DNA of 34,409 nt from Promethearchaeota archaeon (GTDB lineage: Archaea > Asgardarchaeota > Lokiarchaeia > Sigyniarchaeales > SOKP01), in contig SHMW01000043.1 in the NCBI GenBank assembly GCA_008080735.1, positions 1 to 34,409 of the forward strand. Direction: 5' to 3'. The notes under the pieces were generated by a model. It ran no database searches. It had not been told where the DNA came from and saw only the letters and a list, made by a program, of their open reading frames with translations. Made by a program: the position numbers and the translations under genes. Positions 8,033 through 16,811 of the stretch are shown here, piece by piece. The stretch's first letter is position 1, and each line of letters begins with the position of its first letter.

Positions 8033-9448
8033 ATGATCATTAAGAATTATTCTGAACTTGTTAATGATAACTTATCGAATTCGCAGAAAAAACTGCGAAA
8101 GATTGCATTAGAAGCTTTACAAATAGCAATTGAGGCAGTAAAGCCCGGGAAATTAATGAAAAATGCATTAAAAGTTGAACAAGGACGATTAATAATTAAA
8201 AAAGAGAAATATGATATTTCTCAGAACAGTAGAATTTTTGTAATAGGCGGCGGGAAGGCCTCAGTTCAGATGGCAGCATCTTTAGAGAATATTTTTTCTA
8301 ATCATTTCCCTGAGATAAAATTTGAAGGCCTGATAAACATCCCCGAGGGATTGGAGATCGATAAAGATGACCGGCTTTCCAAAATTGAAATAAATTACGC
8401 ATCTCACCCAATACCGAATAAAGATGGATTGAAGGGAGTCAAAAAAATGATGAAACTGGTTGCAAATGCGTGTGAAAATGATTTTATTATTACACTTATT
8501 TCTGGAGGCGGTTCAGCTCTCTTACCTCTTCCTAAAAAACCTCTAAAGTTAGATGAATTAAAGAATATAAATTCCTTGCTTCTGGAATCCGGGGCAAATA
8601 TTCATGAAATCAATGCCGTTAGAAAGCATTTATCGGATTTCAAAGGTGGGAATTTAGCAAGGCATATCTGGAAAACAAGTAGAGCAACATTAATCTCGCT
8701 CATTATTTCTGATGTGGTTGGGAATACTCTTGATTCGATCGCCTCGGGACCTACCGTGCCCGATTCAACCACATTTGAGGAAGCGATTGACATATTGAAA
8801 AAGTATAACTTACTGGAAGAAATACCTCAAAATGCAAGAGAGATACTTGAAGAAGGCTCGAAAACCCCTATATTAGAAAATCCAAAACCCAATGATCCTT
8901 GCTTTGAGCGGATATTTAATTATTTAATAGGGAGTGTGAAAAATTCAGTTGATGAAGTTCGAGAGTTTTTAGCTTACAAGGAATATGAAGTAAAATATTT
9001 TTCAGATTCGATCACGGGAGAAGCTCGAGAATATGCAGCAGATCTCTATAATATTATAAAAAAGGAGACAAAATCAATGAATATAGAAAATATGAATAAG
9101 TTGGCGTTGATAGCTACTGGGGAATTAACAGTAACAATCAGAGGCAACGGAATTGGGGGGAGGAATCAAGAAATGTTGCTCAGTTTCCTTCATAAGACGA
9201 ATAAAAATAATCTGCCCGAGAACTTTTTAGTATTAGGAGCTAACCTAGACGGAATAGAAGGAAATAGCAAAGCGATGGGTGCGATTGTTGATAATAATGT
9301 TATTCAAAAGGCCCAAGACAAAGATATACGAAAATATCTGAAAATGAATGATTCAAATTCTTTTTTTAAGCAGATGGAAACGGAAATTATTTCAGGACCG
9401 ACAGGATGTAATGTAAATGATATCCTCTTGGTTTTAGTTATAAAATAA
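8033..9448 (+). CDS. gckA: Glycerate 2-kinase (GckA/MOFRL family)
   Basis: 471 residues, close to the family length of about 440-460. It phosphorylates D-glycerate to 2-phosphoglycerate with ATP, as in archaeal sugar degradation (the non-phosphorylating or semi-phosphorylating Entner-Doudoroff branch) or serine/glyoxylate metabolism. Seen: the N-terminal F-V-I-G-G-G-K-A-S-V-Q-M-A (about 69-81), the Y-A-S-H-P-I-P-N-K-D-G segment, the glycine-rich L-I-S-G-G-G-S-A-L-L-P-L-P (about 155-167), N-A-V-R-K-H-L-S-D-F-K-G-G-N-L-A, S-D-V-V-G-N-T-L-D-S-I-A-S-G-P-T, and the C-terminal MOFRL domain with A-T-G-E-L-T-V-T-I-R-G-N-G-I-G-G-R-N-Q-E. It is divergent from lpdA across 137 bases and has no operon partner downstream. 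Confidence 0.93.
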   Translation: MIIKNYSELVNDNLSNSQKKLRKIALEALQIAIEAVKPGKLMKNALKVEQGRLIIKKEKYDISQNSRIFVIGGGKASVQMAASLENIFSNHFPEIKFEGLINIPEGLEIDKDDRLSKIEINYASHPIPNKDGLKGVKKMMKLVANACENDFIITLISGGGSALLPLPKKPLKLDELKNINSLLLESGANIHEINAVRKHLSDFKGGNLARHIWKTSRATLISLIISDVVGNTLDSIASGPTVPDSTTFEEAIDILKKYNLLEEIPQNAREILEEGSKTPILENPKPNDPCFERIFNYLIGSVKNSVDEVREFLAYKEYEVKYFSDSITGEAREYAADLYNIIKKETKSMNIENMNKLALIATGELTVTIRGNGIGGRNQEMLLSFLHKTNKNNLPENFLVLGANLDGIEGNSKAMGAIVDNNVIQKAQDKDIRKYLKMNDSNSFFKQMETEIISGPTGCNVNDILLVLVIK

Positions 9449-9676
9449 AATTACTATATGGTTAGTTTTCTTCTCGAGAAATAACCTTCACACTTATTTC
9501 AAAAGTCCTTTATCGTGTTTTTCTGATCTATACCTTTATAGTTCAATTATAACGACAATTTTACAAAATCATTTAAAATATTAATAAAAGGTTTTTTAAT
9601 CAGCATATTTTAAGATTTCATTAGCGATTTCTTAATCGAAAAATTTAGCAATAAATAAAATAGTAGGTCAAATACA

Positions 9677-11923
9677 ATGCCATTATTTGGAAAAGAAGAA
9701 AAGAAAGAAAAAAAGAAAGTAAAAACAATGGGCTGGGATGAAGAAGATAAAGAAGAAGCCTTGGAAGCTGAAGGTCTCAAAAGAGTGGAAATGGACGAAG
9801 GAAGAGTTGAGTTAATTGATAGAGATTCAACTACCCCAGTTATTGAAACTTATGACGAGGATACGGGAAATCTTGAAGGGCAAATCCTCTTAAAAGACGG
9901 GAATCGACAAGGGTTGCTTGCCTTAGTGAAAATAATTGAAGAAGTAAATGTTGAACAAAATCATGAAGCAGATATTGAATCAATTAAGTTTAATGGGAAA
10001 TTAAATGTTGAAAATCCGAGTAAAAACGATAGGATCTGGGATATAGACTTAAAACTGAAAAATATTGATAGCACAGACTTAGAATCAGAAGAAATAGATA
10101 TTGTTGAGTTAGGCACAGACGATGATAACAGCATAGATTCTCGAGATTTTAAATTAACTGGCGAGGTCAAAAACCAACTCATCGTCAAAGAATATATTAA
10201 TACATTACCGAATGCGGACGAAATATTAAATCCTAAAGATATTCGAAATGATTTTGAGAGAATCCAAGCAAAATCTACGGATGCTGATTCAGTCGAGACT
10301 CTTGACGATGAAGAGGAATTGATAGAAGAATTTGAAGTAGATCTGGAAGATGAAGAGGAGGATGAAGAGGAGGATGATGAAATATTCGGCAATGGTGGGA
10401 CTGATGTTGAGGAATATAGTCTTGAGTCCTATGCGATCCCTATTGATAAAGAAAATAGGGTAATGTTTGCAATAGCAATGAAGAGCTTGTTTAAAAAACC
10501 AATTAAAAAGGTCACTATTACCAAAAAAATTCCTCCTGATTTTTCGAATATCTCAATCATAGACAATACACTCGGTCGAGCCGAGAGAGACGGTGATAAA
10601 ATAGTATGGACTATTGATTCATTAAAACCTGAAAATATCGAAATCCTAAAATTTACCGCCAATGTACTTGCCAGAACTATTGATTCTAAAAAGACAGGTA
10701 AAATTGAAGCAACGTATGAAGGAACTTCATCTTTTGCAGAAGGATTAGAAGTAGATAAATTCGATGCTTATACTCGGAATAAATTCTATGTGGAAACTAT
10801 AGAACGCGATGAAGAACCCGAAGTTTGGGATTGTAAGCTTGTTTTTGAAAACACTTCTGATTTCATCTTGCATCTCTTAAATGCCGATGTCTACTCACCA
10901 GAGGATGAGGATAAAAAATTGGTTGATGTTGATCCAAAAGATGTGCCTGCTCTTCCATCTGGTGCAAAATGGTTTTCGGAACCCTGGGAATATGAAAGTG
11001 CGGAAATTCCTGAATTTCGAAAAAAGTTGGAATTTCGAGTGATGCCGGACTTTCAGACAATAGTAAACGGGACTATTGCCATCTCTGATGTTGAATTATC
11101 TGTTGCCAGTATTAAAGGTGCTGTCGTATATAGTCTTAAAGACGAATTTCCTGACAAGATACGGGAAGAGGCGTCATCAGGAGTCTCAACTGATTTGGAA
11201 GTGATCAATGTCCCAACATTTCGAAAGAAGGACGTCTTTGCTTCCCTATCTATCCACAATAACGGATCTGCTCCTTTAAATAAGATAACCATTTCTCAAA
11301 GTCGATTCACTGATGAGTTCCAACCACCAGAGAGTGATGAAGTAAAAGTCCTTTGGGATGATGATGAAATCGATATCTCACCAGATGCTATTTCTGTGCG
11401 TAATGATGTATTAGAGATTTCATTTGAAGATCTCAGAGACGCAAATACGGGGATGTTTGAGCCAGATTCTGTCCTTGAGATCCAATATCCGATTCATTGT
11501 GTAAAACCAACCAAAGATGCTCGATTTGAGTCAGATATCACTTATCGTGCAAACACATACCCTCTCAGTCAAGAACTAGAATTTATGCCCGATGTTCCAG
11601 TTATTGAAGCGCTCCATCTCAGGCGTAAGTTCCGGATCGGAAAAGAAGTGATTCCTGTGGGTGGTTTGGGAGATTATAAAATAATTCTCACTGTTGAAAA
11701 CATCGGAGAGATGACACTAGAAAGTCTGGTTCTTATGGATAAAGTTCCCGATTCCTTTGAATATGGAGATTATTCGATGGAACCTGAAATCACCGATGAA
11801 GTTGGTGAAGATACTCTCAAATGGACCATTGATACATTAGAGTCAGGAGAGAAGCTTGAAGTCTCGTATGAAATATCTGGGAAGGGCGAATACCATCCAA
11901 GTGAAGCTCAGCTCGCATTATAA
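9677..11923 (+). CDS. Large acidic cytosolic protein with DUF11/immunoglobulin-like repeats
   Basis: 748 residues with no signal peptide or membrane segment, so it is probably cytosolic. The first 30 residues are Lys/Glu-rich (G-K-E-E-K-K-E-K-K-K-V-K), and a nearly pure Asp/Glu stretch lies around 212-235. From about 250 to the end several beta-sandwich units can be read, each with the DUF11-like layout (paired strand, K/D-x-x-P-D/P-x-F, then V-W/K-W-T-I-D-x-L-x-x-x-E-x-x-x-x-x-F/Y). The clearest are at about 260-350 (T-K-K-I-P-P-D-F ... I-V-W-T-I-D-S-L-K-P) and 650-740 (M-D-K-V-P-D-S-F ... L-K-W-T-I-D-T-L-E-S-G-E). DUF11 domains are usually in surface proteins, so an intracellular version is odd. 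The beta-propeller genes downstream run the same way and suggest a scaffold role (inference). Confidence 0.75.
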   Translation: MPLFGKEEKKEKKKVKTMGWDEEDKEEALEAEGLKRVEMDEGRVELIDRDSTTPVIETYDEDTGNLEGQILLKDGNRQGLLALVKIIEEVNVEQNHEADIESIKFNGKLNVENPSKNDRIWDIDLKLKNIDSTDLESEEIDIVELGTDDDNSIDSRDFKLTGEVKNQLIVKEYINTLPNADEILNPKDIRNDFERIQAKSTDADSVETLDDEEELIEEFEVDLEDEEEDEEEDDEIFGNGGTDVEEYSLESYAIPIDKENRVMFAIAMKSLFKKPIKKVTITKKIPPDFSNISIIDNTLGRAERDGDKIVWTIDSLKPENIEILKFTANVLARTIDSKKTGKIEATYEGTSSFAEGLEVDKFDAYTRNKFYVETIERDEEPEVWDCKLVFENTSDFILHLLNADVYSPEDEDKKLVDVDPKDVPALPSGAKWFSEPWEYESAEIPEFRKKLEFRVMPDFQTIVNGTIAISDVELSVASIKGAVVYSLKDEFPDKIREEASSGVSTDLEVINVPTFRKKDVFASLSIHNNGSAPLNKITISQSRFTDEFQPPESDEVKVLWDDDEIDISPDAISVRNDVLEISFEDLRDANTGMFEPDSVLEIQYPIHCVKPTKDARFESDITYRANTYPLSQELEFMPDVPVIEALHLRRKFRIGKEVIPVGGLGDYKIILTVENIGEMTLESLVLMDKVPDSFEYGDYSMEPEITDEVGEDTLKWTIDTLESGEKLEVSYEISGKGEYHPSEAQLAL

Positions 11924-11937
11924 TCTTAATTTATATC

Positions 11938-11949
11938 TTTTTATTTTTT
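11938..11949 (+). terminator. T-rich terminator
   Basis: Runs of five and six T residues separated by one A, starting 15 bases after the stop of the acidic repeat protein. The next gene begins at 12060, so it may have its own promoter. Confidence 0.35.
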
Positions 11950-12059
11950 ATTAAAATTTTTCAAAAATTTCTAAATATAACCATATCTTCTATAAGAGTT
12001 AGAAAGAATCTCAATAATTTTGATTAGAAAAAAATAAATTTCACTCCTCCCATCTCTTT

Positions 12060-13685
12060 ATGATAAAGAAAAGCTATGAACTCAAATGGACTTATGATGC
12101 TCCCGAAGCGATTTTAGCTTGTGATATAATTACCTGCCATGACAAAATATATCTTGTTTTTGGGGGACATGATCGACACCTATATATCATGAATGAAAAT
12201 AAAGAAATCATTAATTCCATGAGATTTGACGGCTGGCTTCGTTGTATCTATACAGCTGATATTGACGGAGATGGATGTGAAGAGATTCTCGCAGGAACGG
12301 GTGATGGAAATTTCCTTGTCGTAAAATATATAGAAGAAGATGCGAAAATGATTGGAGTGAAGCATTATATCACTGATGGAAAAATTCTATGCTGCACTGC
12401 TGGAGATATTACCCGAAATGGAGAATATGAACTAATTTTTGGTGGAGATAATAATAAGTTAGTTATTTTTGCTAATTTTGCCCGTGACTCTCCTCAATTC
12501 GTTCAATACTATGAATCTTGGGTGACTTCATGTACCATAGGTGTTTTGAATCCTAAATTAATAAAATCTGCTATTTTGGGTTTAGTTATAGGTACTAAAA
12601 ATGGATTATTACAGCTTATTCATATCGAAGATCAAAATCTAAAAATCTTATGGCATAGAGATTTAGACAGTAAGATAAATGATCTTTCCATAGCTGATAT
12701 TAACCATGATGGAACAAACGAAATAATAACTTGTTCTGATGATTCGAATATACGCGTTTTTAATAGTGAGGGAGTTTTATTAACTTGTCTGCATATATCT
12801 GAATCAAGACCTCTCAGCTTACTAATTGATGATATTGATGGAGATAATGCAAACGAGCTACTAATAGGGTGTGCAGATGGGAGTTTATTTGTATATCAGA
12901 ATAATCAATTAGATTCTCTGGATTTTAATCTAAAATGGTCTACAAAAATAAAATCTTCTATAGAGGATATCGCAATCATCGCAAAAAATGATCAAAGTAT
13001 TAAACAAATCATATTTGGAGGATATGATAGAACGATTCGAAATGTGGTCGATTATGAATGGGGAAAAAAGAAAAAATTAGAAATTTCCAAGCAGATTGAA
13101 CTGCAAAATGTAAGGGTTAAAGAAGAAAAGGAAGCTTTTAATAGCATCCCAACTAATTTGGAAGAATTTACACAGAATCTTTTAAAAGAAAGAATATACA
13201 TTGATCTCAATACACTTATCGCAGATTTGAAAGAGATCGGTTATAATATGAATATGATTGAAGAAAATCTCGGTGTTCTTAAAGAGGAGGGTCAATTAGT
13301 GACAAAAGAAGAAGAATTGAACGTTTGGCGTTATATTCAAAAGCCAAATGCGAGAGATATTGTAGAGGAGACAACTAAGGAAGACTCTGAGATTAAAATT
13401 AAAAATAAAATAATTAAAAAATCAGAAAGTGATCAAAAAACTGTCGCGCCTCTTAAAAAACTAATATTTGAAACACTGAAGCAAAAGGGTCCTGTTAATT
13501 CAAAAGCAAGCTTAATTGATCTGGTAGCTCAAAAAGGCTTTTCTAAGACAGAAATCCAGTCAGAACTCGATATGTTAAATAATAAAAACCTCATTACTTA
13601 TTCACGTTCCAAACCAAGGGGTTGGATCCTGAATATGAATAAACAAATAAAACAAGAATTAGATGAGAAAAAAGAACCGCGTTAA
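12060..13685 (+). CDS. FG-GAP/WD40-type beta-propeller with C-terminal winged helices
   Basis: 541 residues. Residues 1 to about 345 form a propeller. Repeated units carry FG-GAP-like calcium-loop motifs: A-D-I-D-G-D-G-C-E-E-I-L-A-G-T-G-D-G (about 61-78), A-D-I-N-H-D-G-T-N-E-I-I (about 217-228) and D-D-I-D-G-D-N-A-N-E-L-L-I-G (about 261-274), each followed by a W/F-hydrophobic-x-F/Y strand. A charged helix (about 345-365) leads to two winged-helix-like domains: about 370-430 and about 465-525, the second ending S-R-S-K-P-R-G-W. No signal peptide, so it is intracellular, unlike bacterial integrin-like FG-GAP proteins. A propeller fused to winged helices suggests a protein-protein scaffold, as in eukaryotic trafficking or signalling complexes; this is inference. 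A decayed third winged helix follows the stop. Confidence 0.75.
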   Translation: MIKKSYELKWTYDAPEAILACDIITCHDKIYLVFGGHDRHLYIMNENKEIINSMRFDGWLRCIYTADIDGDGCEEILAGTGDGNFLVVKYIEEDAKMIGVKHYITDGKILCCTAGDITRNGEYELIFGGDNNKLVIFANFARDSPQFVQYYESWVTSCTIGVLNPKLIKSAILGLVIGTKNGLLQLIHIEDQNLKILWHRDLDSKINDLSIADINHDGTNEIITCSDDSNIRVFNSEGVLLTCLHISESRPLSLLIDDIDGDNANELLIGCADGSLFVYQNNQLDSLDFNLKWSTKIKSSIEDIAIIAKNDQSIKQIIFGGYDRTIRNVVDYEWGKKKKLEISKQIELQNVRVKEEKEAFNSIPTNLEEFTQNLLKERIYIDLNTLIADLKEIGYNMNMIEENLGVLKEEGQLVTKEEELNVWRYIQKPNARDIVEETTKEDSEIKIKNKIIKKSESDQKTVAPLKKLIFETLKQKGPVNSKASLIDLVAQKGFSKTEIQSELDMLNNKNLITYSRSKPRGWILNMNKQIKQELDEKKEPR

Positions 13686-13714
13686 GAGAAAGAAAAGATA
13701 ATTGAAAAAGATAA

Positions 13715-13891
13715 TATATCACTATTGAAAAAAAGAAATCTTTTCAAACAAAACCAGAAATAGTAGATGCAATTGCCTCATTGGGTTATAAAAGAGCCTT
13801 TATACAAGATATTATTGAGGATCTTAATGAATGTGGAATAATTGAGTACTCTCGATCTAAGCTTAAAGGATGGAGACTTTTGTCAGCATAA
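13715..13891 (+). pseudogene. Decayed third winged-helix copy
   Basis: The frame ending at TAA 13889-13891 reads S-F-Q-T-K-P-E-I-V-D-A-I-A-S-L-G-Y-K then D-I-I-E-D-L-N-E-C-G-I-I-E-Y-S-R-S-K-L-K-G-W. It matches the last winged helix of the upstream propeller (S-L-I-D-L-V-A-Q-K-G-F ... E-L-D-M-L-N-N-K-N-L-I-T-Y-S-R-S-K-P-R-G-W). It has no ATG, GTG or TTG start. It is cut off from the upstream gene by the TAA at 13683-13685 and by a frame change near the A7 run at 13728-13734. Best read as a remnant of a longer C-terminus or a tandem domain duplication. A sequencing error in A7 would explain only the frame change and not the stop. Confidence 0.6.
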
Positions 13892-13980
13892 GGTGATTAT
13901 TTTATTCTCGCATAAAAAATAGAAATACTTAAATATTTTTGCAGAAAAGTAGAGATATCAAATTTAAAATTAAAAAATAC

Positions 13981-14904
13981 ATGTCAGAAAATTTAATCAA
14001 TCTCTTACTAGGATTAATGGATGGAAGAGTCATTCATTTTATACTTCCAAATGAAACAAGCAAACCGACCATCAAAGAATTAACTCCAAAAACGAATAAT
14101 ATCAACACCTCCGCATTACGAATTATTAAGGCGGCAGATTTCTATTGCATCCCTTCAGAAAATGGAAGTGTAAATATTTGGACGAGCAACGGAGAGCAGC
14201 TCCAAAAATATAAAGTTTTAGAATTAAAGGACAAAGATGAATATCGTGGCCATTGGGAAGTACTTTCTATTGCTGCTGACGAAAATTATCTCTATACAGG
14301 TGGTCCAAAAGGATTAATTGAACTATGGGATATCCATAACGAGTTTGAAAAAGTAGATGAGTTTTCAGTCAATAATAATCCTATTCGTGGACTTTTTGTA
14401 AATGATCACATGGTTTTTTTCGGAGCTGGAGAAGCAAATTTTAAGGTTTTAGCCAAGAAGGAAAGAGATGAAATCTATGATGAATCATTTCCTTGGGCTA
14501 AATATAGAATTCACAATATGATTATGAATGAGAATTTTTTCTGTATAGCCTTAACAGGTCGTGTTTTCAGTTATACTTATAATAATCAAAACCTTAAAGT
14601 TGAAAAGCATGCAGCATTTGCGAATACACATAATAAAGTAAAAGGGATGTGTATGTACCACAATTTATGTTATTCGGCAGCTTGGGACGGTAAATTATTG
14701 GCTTGGAATATCCTCAGTAAAAATCCGAATCCAATATTAGGTGTACAGATGGGGTCTCTCGAATCGGTATATGTTGACGATAATTTCTTATACGCAGGGG
14801 GTCATCATGGGGAATTTGTGATTCTGGAGAAAGGAAAAAAGGTACAAGTTAAAGATCGTCACGCATTTGGTAGTCCTATCAAAACCATTAGGCCATATAG
14901 CTAA
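13981..14904 (+). CDS. WD40-like beta-propeller protein
   Basis: 307 residues from ATG 13981; a TTG at 13939 would add 14 Lys-rich residues but is less likely. The whole protein is a propeller with WD-like blade ends: G-S-V-N-I-W-T-S-N-G-E, G-L-I-E-L-W-D-I-H-N-E, G-K-L-L-A-W-N-I-L-S and G-E-F-V-I-L-E-K-G-K, each preceded by Y/F-hydrophobic-A/G-G. Six or seven blades would fit the length. No signal peptide or membrane segment, so it is cytosolic. An AT-rich CTTAAATATTT at about 13928-13938 could be its promoter. It follows the FG-GAP propeller and the acidic repeat protein on the same strand, so the three may form one complex (inference). Its binding partner is not visible. Confidence 0.75.
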   Translation: MSENLINLLLGLMDGRVIHFILPNETSKPTIKELTPKTNNINTSALRIIKAADFYCIPSENGSVNIWTSNGEQLQKYKVLELKDKDEYRGHWEVLSIAADENYLYTGGPKGLIELWDIHNEFEKVDEFSVNNNPIRGLFVNDHMVFFGAGEANFKVLAKKERDEIYDESFPWAKYRIHNMIMNENFFCIALTGRVFSYTYNNQNLKVEKHAAFANTHNKVKGMCMYHNLCYSAAWDGKLLAWNILSKNPNPILGVQMGSLESVYVDDNFLYAGGHHGEFVILEKGKKVQVKDRHAFGSPIKTIRPYS

Positions 14905-14944
14905 ATTTAAAATGGGATAAAAAATAGAAACTAAATTTTTAAAT

Positions 14945-15379
14945 CTAATCAAAAAATTTTTTTAATTCCTCTTCAAATGATTCAAACTTGTTCAATTCCG
15001 TAAAATCTGCCCCTTGGTATGTAGTAATAAAAAACTGTATTATAGGTTCGATTTTTTCTAAAAACTTTTGGACATATTTATCTGGATTACGTTGAGATTC
15101 CATTAAACCATACATGATAATCGGTTCTTTTTTATTGCTATTGTTATCTCCCGCTCTGATTTCATCGATTTTAAATGTGAACAGCAGATCCTTCATTTCT
15201 AAATATTCTAACGACGTATTTATAAATGCTTTCTGGGCGAATGTATTAATTGCTGAAATAAAGGCTCCTCGTAAATCCTCGTCAGTTTCTTTTTCATTAG
15301 ATTTAGGTAATTGTCTAAATTTATGCTTAACTAAGACAAAACCCCGAAAGACAAAACCTGCTTCATATAAGTCCTTCAT
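14945..15379 (-). CDS. Small alpha/beta protein, possibly longin-like
   Basis: 144 residues. The order of predicted elements is two short strands (A-G-F-V-F-R-G-F-V-L-V-K-H-K-F), a helix (D-E-D-L-R-G-A-F-I-S-A-I-N-T-F-A-Q-K-A-F), strands (L-E-Y-L-E-M-K-D-L-L-F-T-F-K-I and P-I-I-M-Y-G-L-M-E), a long helix (P-D-K-Y-V-Q-K-F-L-E-K-I-E-P-I-I-Q-F-F) and a final helix with F-E-S-F-E-E-E-L-K-K-F-F. This beta-beta-alpha-beta-beta-alpha layout is that of longin domains, which in Asgard archaea and eukaryotes act with small GTPases in membrane traffic. No sequence motif proves it; a roadblock-like or unrelated fold is possible. It converges on the WD40-like gene with 40 bases between stops. Confidence 0.6.
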   Translation of the reverse strand: MKDLYEAGFVFRGFVLVKHKFRQLPKSNEKETDEDLRGAFISAINTFAQKAFINTSLEYLEMKDLLFTFKIDEIRAGDNNSNKKEPIIMYGLMESQRNPDKYVQKFLEKIEPIIQFFITTYQGADFTELNKFESFEEELKKFFD

Positions 15380-15534
15380 AGCTAAAAACTACATCAAAAT
15401 TTTATTACTGAATTAACGCAAATTATATGCTTACAATAACAATATTATTCCAAATATTTAATTTTATAACTTTCATTTAAAAGCATTTTTTCCTTATCCT
15501 AGATAAGTTCTAAAGAATCTCAGAGGTTCGAAAA

Positions 15535-15732
15535 GTGGGAAAAATATGTAAATGGTATTATTGTTGTCCCATTAAATTTTTTACCGATCAAGGTAAATTA
15601 GATAAGAAATGGGTTGAGAATTATTGTTTAGTGGGAAATAAGGAGTGCGTGCGATACCAGATGGAAGAAAATGGTACCCCCCATCCCGACAACATGCTTC
15701 CCAGCGGAGAGATCAAGGAGGATCTAAAATGA
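15535..15732 (+). CDS. Small Cys-rich protein, probable metal or Fe-S binder
   Basis: 65 residues starting at GTG 15535. The start is chosen because AGAGGT at 15522-15527 is a good Shine-Dalgarno 7 bases upstream. Five cysteines: C-K-W-Y-Y-C-C-P-I-K-F-F near the start, then Y-C and E-C-V-R-Y. It ends with H-P-D-N-M-L-P-S-G. Small archaeal and bacterial proteins with this C-C-P...Y-C...C-V-R-Y...H-P-D-N-M-L-P layout recur but have no assigned function that I can name. The cysteines suggest zinc or an Fe-S cluster. Its stop lies inside the 3' end of the convergent metallo-beta-lactamase-fold gene (9-base overlap). Confidence 0.7.
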   Translation: MGKICKWYYCCPIKFFTDQGKLDKKWVENYCLVGNKECVRYQMEENGTPHPDNMLPSGEIKEDLK

Positions 15733-16407
15733 GATGGTGTCTCCCACACAAATCTGTTTATAATGATTAGGAAACCGTTTTTTTATTGCTTGTATATGAG
15801 AGGTACAATGACATGCTCCTATTATCTCTATTCCCTCAAGATATGAATATTTTCGAAATCCATGAAAACCACCAATAATCCCTTTCAAATTACCCATCGT
15901 ACGTGCTTTTATGATAAATTTTTCAAGTCCTGGATGGGTACATCCAACTATCAAAAAAATTTCTTGGCTCCGATTTTTCAAATACAATGCCTCTTCTTTT
16001 ATTGAGCTCCCAATTTGTCCAGAAGTTATCATATTCTTCTCAATTTCTTCGGCTTGTTCTACACCTATAATTTCTTGCTGGGAAAATTTTCTCTGAAAGG
16101 AGGCTTGGGTTTCTTTGGGTACATATATTTTTATGTTGGGATTATGCCTGACTACCTCGCTAAGACCACCGCTATGGTCAAAATGGGAATGTGAAATGAC
16201 AACATTTTTAATTTGATTGAGATTCACCTCAAATTGGCGAATGTTATGTATTAATACATTACCGTCTCCGCCCGTGTCAAATAAAGAATAGTTATTTGTA
16301 TATGGATTACGAATTAAGGCAGAAAAACCAAATCCCGTTAAAAACCCATTTCTTACACACCTATTATCAAAGACAATATGTATTTTAAACTTAGGTTCAG
16401 TATTCAT
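15724..16407 (-). CDS. MBL-fold metallohydrolase (COG1237-like)
   Basis: 227 residues with a complete metallo-beta-lactamase signature: H-S-H-F-D-H with H73, H75, D77 and H78, a preceding F-D-T-G-G-D-G (43-49), and downstream metal-ligand regions V-G-C-T-H-P-G-L, G-G-F-H-G-F and A-C-H-C-T. The C-T/A-H-P-G-L and G-G-F-H pattern is that of the family that includes the archaeal beta-RFAP-synthase-related / dihydropterin-like hydrolases (COG1237). The true substrate is not settled. All metal ligands are present, so it should be active. It lies in tandem with a damaged paralogue at 16518-17209 on the same strand. No signal peptide. Confidence 0.88.
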   Translation of the reverse strand: MNTEPKFKIHIVFDNRCVRNGFLTGFGFSALIRNPYTNNYSLFDTGGDGNVLIHNIRQFEVNLNQIKNVVISHSHFDHSGGLSEVVRHNPNIKIYVPKETQASFQRKFSQQEIIGVEQAEEIEKNMITSGQIGSSIKEEALYLKNRSQEIFLIVGCTHPGLEKFIIKARTMGNLKGIIGGFHGFRKYSYLEGIEIIGACHCTSHIQAIKKRFPNHYKQICVGDTISF

Positions 16408-16517
16408 TTTTTTAAAGAAAAGAATGGGGTTAGACTAATTTTGTTACTAAAGAATAATCATTCATAATTCTTTAATATATCAGATCTAACCAATGGTGAT
16501 AATTCTATAAGAAGGAT

Positions 16518-16811
16518 TTAAAAATGTAAAACATCCCCCACAAATAACGTTTTACTGTGTTCCGGAAATCTGCTCATGAAGTCTTCCTTATATTGAGTAC
16601 AATGGCATGGATAAATACTATCAATGTGTTCTAGTGCCCAGAATTTCCTAAACCCATGGAACCCTCCCACAATTGCTTTCAAGTTTTGTGAATATTTATG
16701 AGCATAGTCTATAATATCATCCAACCCTGGATGAGCACATCCCGTTAATAAAATTACCTCGTCATACGCAGTATGTAAAATTACCGATTGTTCCTTAATA
16801 TACGTTCCCAT
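16518..16811 (-). CDS. MBL-fold paralogue, C-terminal fragment (frameshifted gene)
   Basis: 97 residues from ATG 16811, but homology with the intact paralogue starts earlier: the same frame read from about 16850 gives S-I-E-I-D-K-R-I-Y-S-T-G-Q-M-G-T, aligning with E-E-I-E-K-N-M-I-T-S-G-Q-I-G-S of the gene at 15724-16407. It contains G-C-A-H-P-G-L-D-D, V-G-G-F-H-G-F-R-K-F and Y-P-C-H-C-T-Q-Y, the C-terminal metal-ligand half. It has no Shine-Dalgarno of its own and overlaps the upstream fragment in another frame, so it is most likely the tail of one gene broken by a one-base change near 16848-16852. Confidence 0.75.
   Translation of the reverse strand: MGTYIKEQSVILHTAYDEVILLTGCAHPGLDDIIDYAHKYSQNLKAIVGGFHGFRKFWALEHIDSIYPCHCTQYKEDFMSRFPEHSKTLFVGDVLHF

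Noticed and set aside
9961..10392. Ser-rich open frame on the minus strand
   Set aside because: It is the complement of the Asp/Glu-rich tract and neighbouring sequence of the large acidic protein; low complexity, no start signal.
13725..13740. Programmed frameshift at the A7 run
   Set aside because: The in-frame TAA at 13683 already ends the upstream gene, and the codon phase at the run does not form a standard slippery heptamer.
15114..15416. Plus-strand frame of 100 codons opposite the longin-like gene
   Set aside because: Low-complexity antisense reading without start signal; the minus-strand protein has sensible secondary structure.
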